Below, piece after piece: positions 29,634-37,296 of a stretch of DNA of 43,193 nucleotides. Source of the DNA: a virus. The notes beneath the pieces were generated by a model. That model saw only the letters and a list, made by a program, of their open reading frames with translations. It did no database searches and had not been told where the DNA came from. The first letter of the stretch is position 1. Each line of letters starts with the position of its first letter. The stretch is taken from the IMG/VR virus record IMGVR_UViG_3300002223_000004, positions 1-43,193 of that record, one strand, 5' to 3'. A program made the position numbers and the translations under genes.

Positions 29634-30338
29634 ATGGCTGATGATTTCTTTAAAGATAAAGAAGAAGAAAAGGAAGAGCCTGAAAAACTAAAAGTAGGCG
29701 AGAGCGAATTTACACCTGAAGAGCTTGAAGAGTTAGTAGGTAAAGCCAAATCCGTTAAGGATTTTGAAGAGAAGCAAGGTCAAAGCTGGGAGGATGTAAC
29801 TAAATCTTGGGGTAAAAGAGGCGAAAGGATAGGCGAATACAAGAAAGCAGAAGAAGAATTAAAAGCAAGACTTGAAAAACTTGAAAACCCGCCAACTAAA
29901 GAAGTAGTTGACCAGGAGAAAGTTAAAGAACAGGTCTTAGCCGAAGCCAAGTCTTTAGGAATAATAACCAAAGAGGACTTAGAAACATACTTTAACGAGC
30001 AATATCAGACAAGGCGCGCAGGTGAAAAGCTTTACTCAAGCGTTAATAAAGTAATAAGAGTAGCGAAAAAAGAAGGCACGCCTGAAGTAACGCCTGAGAA
30101 ACTTTTAGAATACATGGCAGATCCAAGTAATCCTAAAGACCCGCAGAAAGCATACAACGATATGTTCTCTAAAGAGCTTGATGATATAAAGCAGAAAAAA
30201 ATAATGAGCATAAAAAGACAAGAATTTATAACAGAGGAGGGAATGACAGCCGGTTCAAAACAACCGGAGGTTAAAGTACCCCAAAACCAAGAGGAACTCA
30301 AGCAGAGCTTATTAGAACATTTATCTGCCTCTGAGTAG
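29634..30338 (+). CDS. Capsid scaffolding protein
   Basis: A 234-aa, highly charged protein (Glu/Lys-rich), helical throughout, encoded immediately before the major capsid protein with an excellent ribosome site (AAGGAGGTGAATAG). These are the hallmarks of phage scaffolds, which guide procapsid assembly and then leave. No protease motif is visible. The Gln/Leu-rich C-terminal helix (EELKQSLLEHL) may be the capsid-binding end. Confidence 0.8.
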   Translation: MADDFFKDKEEEKEEPEKLKVGESEFTPEELEELVGKAKSVKDFEEKQGQSWEDVTKSWGKRGERIGEYKKAEEELKARLEKLENPPTKEVVDQEKVKEQVLAEAKSLGIITKEDLETYFNEQYQTRRAGEKLYSSVNKVIRVAKKEGTPEVTPEKLLEYMADPSNPKDPQKAYNDMFSKELDDIKQKKIMSIKRQEFITEEGMTAGSKQPEVKVPQNQEELKQSLLEHLSASE

Positions 30339-30358
30339 AAGGACGGTGATTTAATTTT

Positions 30359-31615
30359 ATGCCAATGTTATTAAGTAACGCATCAAGCGCCTTAAAGGAG
30401 ATACTATTACCTTTTATCCAGAATAACTTTCCTAAGCAAACCATTTTATTGGACACGCTTAAAAGGAATTCTAATATAAACTACATTAACGATGAGTTTG
30501 TAGCTTCACTCTGGACATCACGTCACGGGGGAGTTTCAAACTTAGCAGATGACGGTAATAACGTTCTATCTTCTTCAGGTAGGCGTTTGACGAGAGGCAC
30601 AGTGCCTGTTGAGAGTGTGACAGGTGCGTTCGATATTTCTAAACTAACTATCGATGCGACCAAAACATCTAAGGGAGCTGTTGCTGACATGCTTGCTGCA
30701 CAGGGTACTACCCTAGCAAGCGATTTTGGTAGACATTTGAATAGACAGTTTTACGGAGACGGAGTCGGTGTTGTTTCTCAGGTGAGAACAACCGGAGGTT
30801 CCGTTGGAGCTGGTACTGCAGCACTTGAACAACCGGATTCCAATTTGGATGACGGACGTTCAATCGACTGGTATGGAACTATTAACGGAGATGTTTCTCC
30901 TACTAAATATATCCATCAAGATGCCATTTTGGGTATCGGAACCGGTGGAGCTGATTTAGGTACTGTTTCTTCAGTTACCGGAACTTCTGTTGTTATGACA
31001 GGAGGTCCCGCAATTGTCGCAAGTGATTCTGTTTATTTGATGGATGGTTCAGGTGAAGGTGCGGGTACGTCCGAATTTTTAGGAATGAGGGCTGCTTTGT
31101 CATCTACAACTGGAACTTCCACTTATGCAGGTGTTGCCAGAAATACTACAGGTTGGGCTCCGCAATTCGGGTCAAGCTCTGAGGCTTTGACTCTTTCCAG
31201 AATGGAAGCTGCTTATATAAGCGCAAGAGAGTTCTCCGCAATGGAGGATAAGTTTGCAATTTTTGTAAACAAAACTCTTTATCAGAAATACGGAGATATC
31301 CTGACCGCCATGAGGCGTGAGGTCAATAGAACCGAACTCACTGGTGGCTGGACTGGAATTGACTTCGCCGCAGGAGCAGGAAAAGTCGCGGTATTTCTTG
31401 ATTACGACGTCCCCGATGGGGAAGTGTTAGTCGTAAACTTGAATAGCTGGACAATCTGCGAGGTTGAACCTATTAACTGGATGGAAGATCCCAATAGTGG
31501 AGCACTTCTAAGACTGCAAAATACTATTCAATACCAAGCTGTTTTGGTTTGGTTTGCGAATCTATTTTGTTTAGCACCAGCAAGCAACGCACGTGAGACC
31601 AGGAAGTCTGATTAA
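30359..31615 (+). CDS. Major capsid protein (HK97 fold, probable)
   Basis: A 418-aa protein following the scaffold. It has an N-terminal helical arm, an acidic E-loop-like part (SRHGGVSNLADDGNNVLSSS), a long domain with a Gly/Thr-rich insertion (residues about 180-280), a spine-helix-like segment (SRMEAAYISAREFSAMEDKF) and a late ALLRLQNTIQYQAVLVWFANLFC strand region typical of HK97-type capsid C-termini. No transmembrane or enzyme motif. The frame ends in ARETRKSD, which looks abrupt. A +1 frame continues with protein-like sequence (see 31593). Confidence 0.8.
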   Translation: MPMLLSNASSALKEILLPFIQNNFPKQTILLDTLKRNSNINYINDEFVASLWTSRHGGVSNLADDGNNVLSSSGRRLTRGTVPVESVTGAFDISKLTIDATKTSKGAVADMLAAQGTTLASDFGRHLNRQFYGDGVGVVSQVRTTGGSVGAGTAALEQPDSNLDDGRSIDWYGTINGDVSPTKYIHQDAILGIGTGGADLGTVSSVTGTSVVMTGGPAIVASDSVYLMDGSGEGAGTSEFLGMRAALSSTTGTSTYAGVARNTTGWAPQFGSSSEALTLSRMEAAYISAREFSAMEDKFAIFVNKTLYQKYGDILTAMRREVNRTELTGGWTGIDFAAGAGKVAVFLDYDVPDGEVLVVNLNSWTICEVEPINWMEDPNSGALLRLQNTIQYQAVLVWFANLFCLAPASNARETRKSD

Positions 31616-31670
31616 CGATGTTTTGGCCGATTTGAACATTGATGAGTGGAAACGTAAATCGAACACATAA
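31593..31670 (+). other. Short out-of-frame coding-like segment after capsid gene
   Basis: In the +1 frame relative to the capsid gene, a GTG-initiated 25-codon frame (GSLINDVLADLNIDEWKRK) looks protein-like. Just beyond it, a third frame opens (KFTETINQIGFQELIREQ) and leads without a stop into the gene at 31742. This 126-nt stretch may hold a minor frameshifted capsid C-terminus, a decayed gene, or an extended start of the next protein. Confidence 0.3.
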
Positions 31671-31741
31671 AATTTACCGAGACCATAAATCAAATCGGCT
31701 TTCAGGAGCTTATTAGAGAGCAGGCTAATAAGTTCCTTAAA

Positions 31742-32098
31742 ATGATAGACCCTAAAGACTACCAATATGTAAATGTTGATCCCGATCCTAATTTTGATGC
31801 GGAAAGAAACAAAAGAATTATCGCCGAGACGATAGAAGATAACGACAAATTAAGAGCTAAAAGACAAAGGGAATACGGGAGTAAAATAAGAGAACGCTCA
31901 GAGGCATTAGCTACTTATTTAGACGATACAGTTAAGGGTAAAACAAGCTCAGACGTTGAAAAATACTTTGGCGCTCATGAATTAGCTCGCTTAAGGGGAG
32001 AAGAGATAACAGGTATACTAAGGGCTAAACTAAGTCATGGGAAGATCAAAGAGGCGATCAGCAAGGCGAAAAGTATATCGCCGCCTAGACTGGAATGA
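31742..32098 (+). CDS. Hypothetical head-region protein (118 aa)
   Basis: A charged, helical 118-aa protein (Arg/Lys/Glu-rich) between capsid and the beta-helix-like protein. The ATG at 31742 has no Shine-Dalgarno sequence. The frame stays open and protein-like about 25 codons further upstream, so the true start could be a non-ATG codon near 31720 or earlier. It may be a head-completion or decoration protein. It overlaps the next small gene by 62 nt. Confidence 0.5.
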   Translation: MIDPKDYQYVNVDPDPNFDAERNKRIIAETIEDNDKLRAKRQREYGSKIRERSEALATYLDDTVKGKTSSDVEKYFGAHELARLRGEEITGILRAKLSHGKIKEAISKAKSISPPRLE

Positions 32099-32186
32099 GT
32101 TAGCTGACATAGCTGGTTTAGATGTAAGACAAAAAATACAAATTAGACGATATATGATTAAAAAGAAATATCGTGACTGGAGGTGA
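32037..32186 (+). CDS. Small, very basic protein (49 aa)
   Basis: A 49-aa protein beginning GRSKRRSARRKVYRR and ending in another basic cluster, with a short helix (LDWNELADIAGLDVRQK) between. It suggests nucleic-acid binding. It starts within the preceding gene in another frame and ends 6 nt before the next start, whose ribosome site (GGAGGTGAG) lies over its last codons. Confidence 0.5.
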   Translation: MGRSKRRSARRKVYRRLDWNELADIAGLDVRQKIQIRRYMIKKKYRDWR

Positions 32187-32192
32187 GATATT

Positions 32193-33221
32193 ATGAGAGA
32201 TCAATTTAGAAATCTTAATACTTACAAGATTGATCCATTAACCGAGATCAGAAATGCTGGTATTGTTACCAATGGTCAGGTGTTTTGGGTTTCAAGCGTA
32301 GCAGATTCCGATCACAGAGATAGGACAAGCGCTATGGGACGCAAAGTTGTCAAAGAAAGCCTTCAAGCCGCAATTGACGATGCCGAAACAGATCAAAACG
32401 ATTATGTTTTGGTTGTCCCTACCGATGGTGGTACAGCACGAGACTTGGGTACGGCAGTTGACGTAAATGAAGACAGACTTCATATATTAGGAGTAGGCGC
32501 AAAACCTGCACCTCAGTATTACAATGGCCTTACCTTTAGAGGTTATGTTGCAGCTACAGGTATTGACACCGAGCTTATGAATATAACCGGTGCAGGAGTT
32601 GAAGTCGCAGGACTTAAACTTCTAGGTACATCAGGAACAGCAGACTTGGGTACTATTACCGCTTTGGTAAGAGTAGGAACCGCAGCAAGCGGAACTCCGC
32701 ACGATCTTTATTTCCACGATAACCATGTGGAGAACGACCAAGCGGCAGCAGACAACGGAACCGCGTTTATTGTAAACGTAGTTGGTGATGTTGGAGGCGG
32801 TATTCAAGGACTAAGGTTTGAGAATAACTGGCTCGGTAACTGGCAATGGGCGCCTGCGGCTGTAGTTAATACAGGAGGTACAGCAGGGCCAACAGGTATG
32901 GAGTTCAGAAACAACACCTTTGTTATTGATGCACAAGCAGTTGGCGATGACTTTGTAGTTATCGGAACTGGGGTAAGGCGCTACACGCTATTTGAAAACA
33001 ACAAGTTTATTAACTTGGCAGCGGGTACGGCTTCGGCATCAGCGCTAACGGGTGCAGTTTTAGCTGACCATCCTGTTTTATCGTCTTACGATATTCTTAT
33101 CAATGCGACACAACTGGGAACAGATACAGAGGTATTTGTCGCACCAGCGTCATCCGGTACGAGAGCCGCTATCTACAACACAGGTATTGCTATCGGCACT
33201 GCGAGCTTAGTAGCAGCTTAA
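32193..33221 (+). CDS. Beta-helix-like virion protein (342 aa)
   Basis: A 342-aa protein with repeating short strands and Asn/Gly turns (FHDNHVEN, FENNWLGN, FRNNTFVID, FENNKFINL), the pattern of a right-handed parallel beta-helix of the pectate-lyase type. It lacks an obvious catalytic site. Located after the capsid genes with a strong ribosome site, it is probably an abundant capsid decoration or surface protein that might bind polysaccharide. Its stop is 3 nt before the next promoter. Confidence 0.6.
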   Translation: MRDQFRNLNTYKIDPLTEIRNAGIVTNGQVFWVSSVADSDHRDRTSAMGRKVVKESLQAAIDDAETDQNDYVLVVPTDGGTARDLGTAVDVNEDRLHILGVGAKPAPQYYNGLTFRGYVAATGIDTELMNITGAGVEVAGLKLLGTSGTADLGTITALVRVGTAASGTPHDLYFHDNHVENDQAAADNGTAFIVNVVGDVGGGIQGLRFENNWLGNWQWAPAAVVNTGGTAGPTGMEFRNNTFVIDAQAVGDDFVVIGTGVRRYTLFENNKFINLAAGTASASALTGAVLADHPVLSSYDILINATQLGTDTEVFVAPASSGTRAAIYNTGIAIGTASLVAA

Positions 33222-33224
33222 AAC

Positions 33225-33293
33225 TTGCAATAGTTTTTCTGTTGTTGCTATAATGGTGGCAGGCAGGTTGGCAAGTGGGCTTGTCCTGCCACC
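33225..33293 (+). promoter_or_regulatory. Extended -10 promoter followed by 9-bp hairpin
   Basis: TTGCAA (33225-33230), 18 nt, TGC-TATAAT (33246-33254; perfect -10 with extended TGN). Immediately after it, GGTGGCAGG (33255-33263) pairs perfectly with CCTGCCACC (33285-33293). The ATG at 33302 follows with no Shine-Dalgarno sequence. Unlike modules A-D there is no T tract. The hairpin probably stabilises or regulates the mRNA of the chaperonin/glycosyltransferase operon. Confidence 0.7.
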
Positions 33294-33301
33294 ACACTTG
33301 C

Positions 33302-33973
33302 ATGGATGATAAGAAACTAGAATTTCACGGCATCTTCTTTGTGCCTCCTATAACCGAAAATTTTATCGGACATCAATGTTCAGAGATTTGGCGAGACAAT
33401 GTCTATGCACCTTTCTTACAAGGTAAAAGTGGATTAACCATAGTAGATTTGGGTAGTAATATAGGACTTACTACTTATTACTTTTCACAATTTGCCGATA
33501 AAGTTTATTCAGTAGAACCCTCAAAAGAACATTTCCAAACTCTCACAAGAATGCTCACGTTTAATAACATTCAAAATGTAGTCCCGATAAATAAGGCAAT
33601 TTACATTAAAAGTGGAAAATTATCGCTTTACCACGATGTTAAAAACAAAACCATGTATAGTTTGCACTCCGCAATAGGGAGTGCTAATAAGTTTATAAGC
33701 GAGGAGGTTGAAGCTATTACGCTCGGCGAGCTGTTTAAAGAACACGATATTAAGCACGTTGATTTTATGAAGTGCGATATCGAAGGGAGCGAGACGGAAT
33801 TGTTATCTTCTACTAGTTTTATGGATGTAGCGGACAAAATAAGCACAATTGTAGTAGAAAGACACGACTGGGCAGGCAGACAACCCCAACAATTAGTAGA
33901 TGCGCTTAAAAACGCAGGGTTTAACGTAGGCCAAGTTTCAACAAGCGCGGATTTGTTAGTAGGTACTAAATGA
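33302..33973 (+). CDS. FkbM-family methyltransferase 1
   Basis: The ATG at 33302 is preferred to an upstream in-frame TTG inside the hairpin. The 223-aa product has the SAM-binding motif VDLGSNIGLTTYYFS (around residue 50), YSVEPSKEHF (motif II acidic residue) and VDFMKCDIEGSE, the FkbM hallmark. FkbM enzymes O-methylate sugars or glycolipid/peptide hydroxyls. It is first in a six-gene chain joined by ATGA overlaps, leading to chaperonins and glycosyltransferases, so sugar methylation is likely. Confidence 0.82.
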   Translation: MDDKKLEFHGIFFVPPITENFIGHQCSEIWRDNVYAPFLQGKSGLTIVDLGSNIGLTTYYFSQFADKVYSVEPSKEHFQTLTRMLTFNNIQNVVPINKAIYIKSGKLSLYHDVKNKTMYSLHSAIGSANKFISEEVEAITLGELFKEHDIKHVDFMKCDIEGSETELLSSTSFMDVADKISTIVVERHDWAGRQPQQLVDALKNAGFNVGQVSTSADLLVGTK

Positions 33974-34722
33974 AAAAAAGAAAGATTAAACACGAACTTT
34001 TAAACGGCGGTAAAGAAACCGAGATTCACTATCCGATTAAAGATGATGAGTTTGACAACCAAGTTGAAGAGATATTTGTTAATGGGAATTACGGCTTCCA
34101 TTTACCGAAAGATGGTGTTTATATGGATTTAGGAGCCAATGTAGGAATGGCTACACTTTACTTTGCCAACTTCGCTAAAAAGATTTACGCGATTGAGCCA
34201 AACCCCGACATATATGAGGCATTAGTAGAAAACACGAAACACTTAAAAAATGTAGAAACATTCAATGTAGCTTGGGCAAACGGAACGGGCAAAGAGTTTC
34301 TTTACGGAACTAAGTTGGGTGATTTACCTCAAACTTTTTGGGATAGAGGTTCGAATAAAGGAACAAGCGCAATAGTCGTTGATTGCATAACACCGAAGGA
34401 CTTTTGGAAGGATAATAAAATAGGCCATATTGACTTATTGAAAGTAGATATCGAGGATGCGGAATATATTATATTTCCAAGTGATAACTTTGGTGAGATA
34501 ACAAAAGATATAGACGCAATAATAGGTGAGGCACACTTTGGGGTTAATGGGGGCTTTCCTGAGATAATACCGGAACTTCTTAAACCGTGGGGCTACAAAA
34601 CTACTTTTCCTAAACTCAAAAAACACAACTATAGAAGATTTTTTAAGTACACGGATTTACTTAAAGGCATGACAAAAGAATACCTACATGATAGCGATAC
34701 TATATTTTTAAGTAAGAAATGA
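33970..34722 (+). CDS. FkbM-family methyltransferase 2
   Basis: A 250-aa protein. MDLGANVGMATLYFANFAKKI is the SAM-binding loop, YAIEPNPDIYEAL motif II, and IDLLKVDIEDAEYIIF the FkbM acidic motif. It is a paralog of the preceding gene with moderate similarity, so the pair may act successively on one sugar or on two positions. Both ends are ATGA overlaps (with methyltransferase 1 and groES). Confidence 0.82.
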   Translation: MKKRKIKHELLNGGKETEIHYPIKDDEFDNQVEEIFVNGNYGFHLPKDGVYMDLGANVGMATLYFANFAKKIYAIEPNPDIYEALVENTKHLKNVETFNVAWANGTGKEFLYGTKLGDLPQTFWDRGSNKGTSAIVVDCITPKDFWKDNKIGHIDLLKVDIEDAEYIIFPSDNFGEITKDIDAIIGEAHFGVNGGFPEIIPELLKPWGYKTTFPKLKKHNYRRFFKYTDLLKGMTKEYLHDSDTIFLSKK

Positions 34723-34973
34723 TAAATCCGTTTCCGAAATATTTACTAGTACTTCCGATTAAGGAAGAACAAATGACTTCGGGGGGCATTGCATTGCCTG
34801 AAATCTCGCAAGACAAACCGATGAAAGGCGAAGTTGTCGCTATCGGTGAAAAAATAAAAAATGTAAAAGTTGGGGATATTATTGTGCATAAAAAGTGGAT
34901 AAATGAAACTTATAAACATGAAGGCACAGAATATATATTTGTCAGGAAAGAAGATTTGTTAGCAAAGTTATGA
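34719..34973 (+). CDS. groES: GroES-like co-chaperonin
   Basis: An 84-aa protein, slightly shorter than bacterial GroES (about 95). It starts NPFPKYLLVLPIKEEQ, has the mobile loop with TSGGIALPE (the IAL tripeptide that binds GroEL), then GEVVAIGE and VKVGDIIVHKKW, and ends VRKEDLLAKL. All conserved GroES strands are present. It is coupled by ATGA overlaps to the FkbM gene before and groEL after. Phage co-chaperonins usually help fold the capsid protein. Confidence 0.92.
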   Translation: MINPFPKYLLVLPIKEEQMTSGGIALPEISQDKPMKGEVVAIGEKIKNVKVGDIIVHKKWINETYKHEGTEYIFVRKEDLLAKL

Positions 34974-36550
34974 GCAGATTTCCTATAAAAATTGTCTCTG
35001 GAACTAACGCTAGAAAGAAATTGCTGGAAGGAATAAATATTTTGGCCGATGCAGTTTCTAGCACATTAGGCCCTCGTGGTCGAAATGTGGCTATTAATCA
35101 ATCAAACGGCGCACCAAGAATAATTCATGACGGAGTCGGTGTAGCTTTACGAATTGACTTGTTTAATGAGTTTGAAGATATGGGCGCACAACTCTTAAAA
35201 GAGGCGGCTATCAAAACAAACGATATCGCAGGAGATGGTACTACAACTGCAACCATACTTGCACAATCGCTAATCAGTAAAGGTTTGGAAGATATTACGG
35301 CAGGCAAAAACCCCATGACCTTAAAGGCCGAGCTTGAAGAAGCTACTAAGTTACTTTTAAAAGAATTAAAGAAATTATCACGTCCTGTTGATAACGACAA
35401 GGAGGTTGAGCGTGTAGCTACAATTGCTTCAGCAAACCCCAAACTTGGTAAGATGGTGGCTAGCGCGATTAAAAAGGTAGGTAAAGACGGAGTGATTGAC
35501 GTTGAACGGGGTAATAAGGCCGAAACTGAAATTGAGTATAAACAAGGCATGGAGATAGACAGGGGCTACAAATCGCCTTATTTTGTAACTAATAAACAGA
35601 CAGTTGAGGCGGTAGTTGATGATCCTTACATTCTTCTTACAAATAAAAAGATAAATCACAGCCAACCGGAGTTGGTGCCTTTTATGGAGAAGTTTTTAAA
35701 GGTAAGCAAGAACTTAGTAATTATCGGTGAGGTTGAGGAAGAGGCACTAGCCACTTTAGTTGTTAATAGACTAAAAGGAATATTGAATGTAGTAGCAATT
35801 CAACCACCAGCGTTTGGCGACAGGCAAATAGATGAGTTGGAGGACTTGGCTATATTAACGGGCGGTACTGTAATAAATGTGGATTCAGGTAGAAAACTTG
35901 ATAGTGTTGAAATTGAAGAATTGGGCCGTGCTGATAGCGTTAAATCTGATAGGGATAAAACTACAATTCTAGGTGGTAAAGGAAACTCTGCGCTAATTAA
36001 AGAATACACTGATAAGTTAAAAGAACAGATTAAGAGAGGTAACACCGAATATGATACAGGAATTAAAAAGCAACGATTGGCTAAAATGATGGGTGGGGTT
36101 GCAATAATTAAAGTAGGTGGGATTACCGAAGTTGAGCTGGATGACAAACGGGAACGCGTTATAGACGCTGTTAGAAGCGCGCAGGCATCAATTGAGGAGG
36201 GAATAGTAGCAGGAGGGCAGGTAGCTTATTTGGTGCTCTCACAAGGCGACTGGTGGCCTGATACTTTGGGTGCTCAAATACTGCGTGAGGCTATCAAGAA
36301 GCCATTTAAAATCTTAATGGAGAATACGGGTTATGACTACGCCGAGGCATTAGGTAAAATAACACCGATTGAGTACCCCAAAGCGATAGATGTAATGGAT
36401 GGAGAGGTTAAGGATATGATTGAGGCAGGAGTAATTGATTCAGCATTAGTAGCTAAAAGTGCGGTAGAAAACGCGGTAAGTGTGGCGGGGATGGCTTGGA
36501 CGCTTTCTTGTATGATTAGTGAACCCTATCAGAATAAGGAAACAAAATGA
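34970..36550 (+). CDS. groEL: GroEL-like chaperonin
   Basis: A 526-aa protein of near full GroEL length. Conserved parts are STLGPRGRNV (33-40), the ATP-binding GDGTTT (88-93), and the intermediate-domain catalytic Asp in IDAVRSAQASIEEGIVAGG. The apical domain is present (residues about 190-370). The C-terminal GGM tail is absent; it ends in QNKETK. It should form a folding chamber with the phage GroES. Phage-encoded GroEL is uncommon and a complete GroES-GroEL pair more so. It overlaps the neighbours by ATGA on both sides. Confidence 0.94.
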   Translation: MSRFPIKIVSGTNARKKLLEGINILADAVSSTLGPRGRNVAINQSNGAPRIIHDGVGVALRIDLFNEFEDMGAQLLKEAAIKTNDIAGDGTTTATILAQSLISKGLEDITAGKNPMTLKAELEEATKLLLKELKKLSRPVDNDKEVERVATIASANPKLGKMVASAIKKVGKDGVIDVERGNKAETEIEYKQGMEIDRGYKSPYFVTNKQTVEAVVDDPYILLTNKKINHSQPELVPFMEKFLKVSKNLVIIGEVEEEALATLVVNRLKGILNVVAIQPPAFGDRQIDELEDLAILTGGTVINVDSGRKLDSVEIEELGRADSVKSDRDKTTILGGKGNSALIKEYTDKLKEQIKRGNTEYDTGIKKQRLAKMMGGVAIIKVGGITEVELDDKRERVIDAVRSAQASIEEGIVAGGQVAYLVLSQGDWWPDTLGAQILREAIKKPFKILMENTGYDYAEALGKITPIEYPKAIDVMDGEVKDMIEAGVIDSALVAKSAVENAVSVAGMAWTLSCMISEPYQNKETK

Positions 36551-37296
36551 AAAGAAAACCCGTAGTTTGCTTTACCATTGCCGATCACAATAATGTTAAG
36601 TGGGCGTTAATGCTTGAAAAGAGCCTGAGAAAATTCCACACTAAACAGGAGCTTCCCTTAGAGATAATAGCGGGGCACATTCTTGACAATGCTCTAAAAC
36701 AAGATAGTCAATTTTTCTATCGAGCGAAACCAGTTGTTGCCAGTCAACTAATTGAAAATTACGAAGTTGTAATCGGAGCAGATGCCGATAGTATTATCAC
36801 CGCGCCGATTAACGAAGCGTGGGAGGGGGATTTTGACGTTAAACTGGTTTTAAATAGTAATCCACGAGAACACAAAGCATATCCTGTTGGCGTGTGGGAC
36901 ATTGACCCCATACACGAATACGTTAATTGTGGCTTTGTGTCTATGCGCTCAAAAGAGTTCGTTGACCATTGGCACAGGCTTTGCTATTCACCAAGATTTG
37001 AAAGATATCCCATGCGGGAGCAGGATTTTTTAAACATAATAGTTCACTATGGAAACTATAACTGTCAGTTATTAGAGAATACTGATCAGTTTTGGGGTTT
37101 AAGTTCAAAGGGGTATTGGGCTGATATCAAGTTAGACAAAGATAAATTAATTTTACCCGCTAATGATGAATGGAATAAAAACGATAGGATAATTCGCGTT
37201 ATCCATTGGGGTGGCGGCAACGATCCAAATAAAATGAATTTCAATACACGATTCCAGCCTGAAGTGGCTAAGTTTCTAAATGATTTAGTTAAATGA
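36547..37296 (+). CDS. GT-A fold glycosyltransferase
   Basis: A 249-aa protein. The VVIGADADSIITAP segment (around residue 78) holds the DxD motif that binds the nucleotide-sugar metal. NCGFVSMRSKEFVDHW, REQDFLN and the late VIHWGGGNDPNKMNF are typical of GT8/GT-A enzymes, where the last His contributes to metal binding. There is no signal or TM segment, so it acts in the cytoplasm. It is ATGA-coupled to groEL and to the intein-containing glycosyltransferase. The likely donor is the NDP-heptose made by the 15.4-19.8 kb genes, by inference. Confidence 0.78.
   Translation: MKRKPVVCFTIADHNNVKWALMLEKSLRKFHTKQELPLEIIAGHILDNALKQDSQFFYRAKPVVASQLIENYEVVIGADADSIITAPINEAWEGDFDVKLVLNSNPREHKAYPVGVWDIDPIHEYVNCGFVSMRSKEFVDHWHRLCYSPRFERYPMREQDFLNIIVHYGNYNCQLLENTDQFWGLSSKGYWADIKLDKDKLILPANDEWNKNDRIIRVIHWGGGNDPNKMNFNTRFQPEVAKFLNDLVK

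Noticed and set aside
35125-35550. Minus-strand ORF of 141 codons opposite groEL
   Set aside because: It is a shadow of groEL codon usage. No start signals, and the sense protein is unmistakable.
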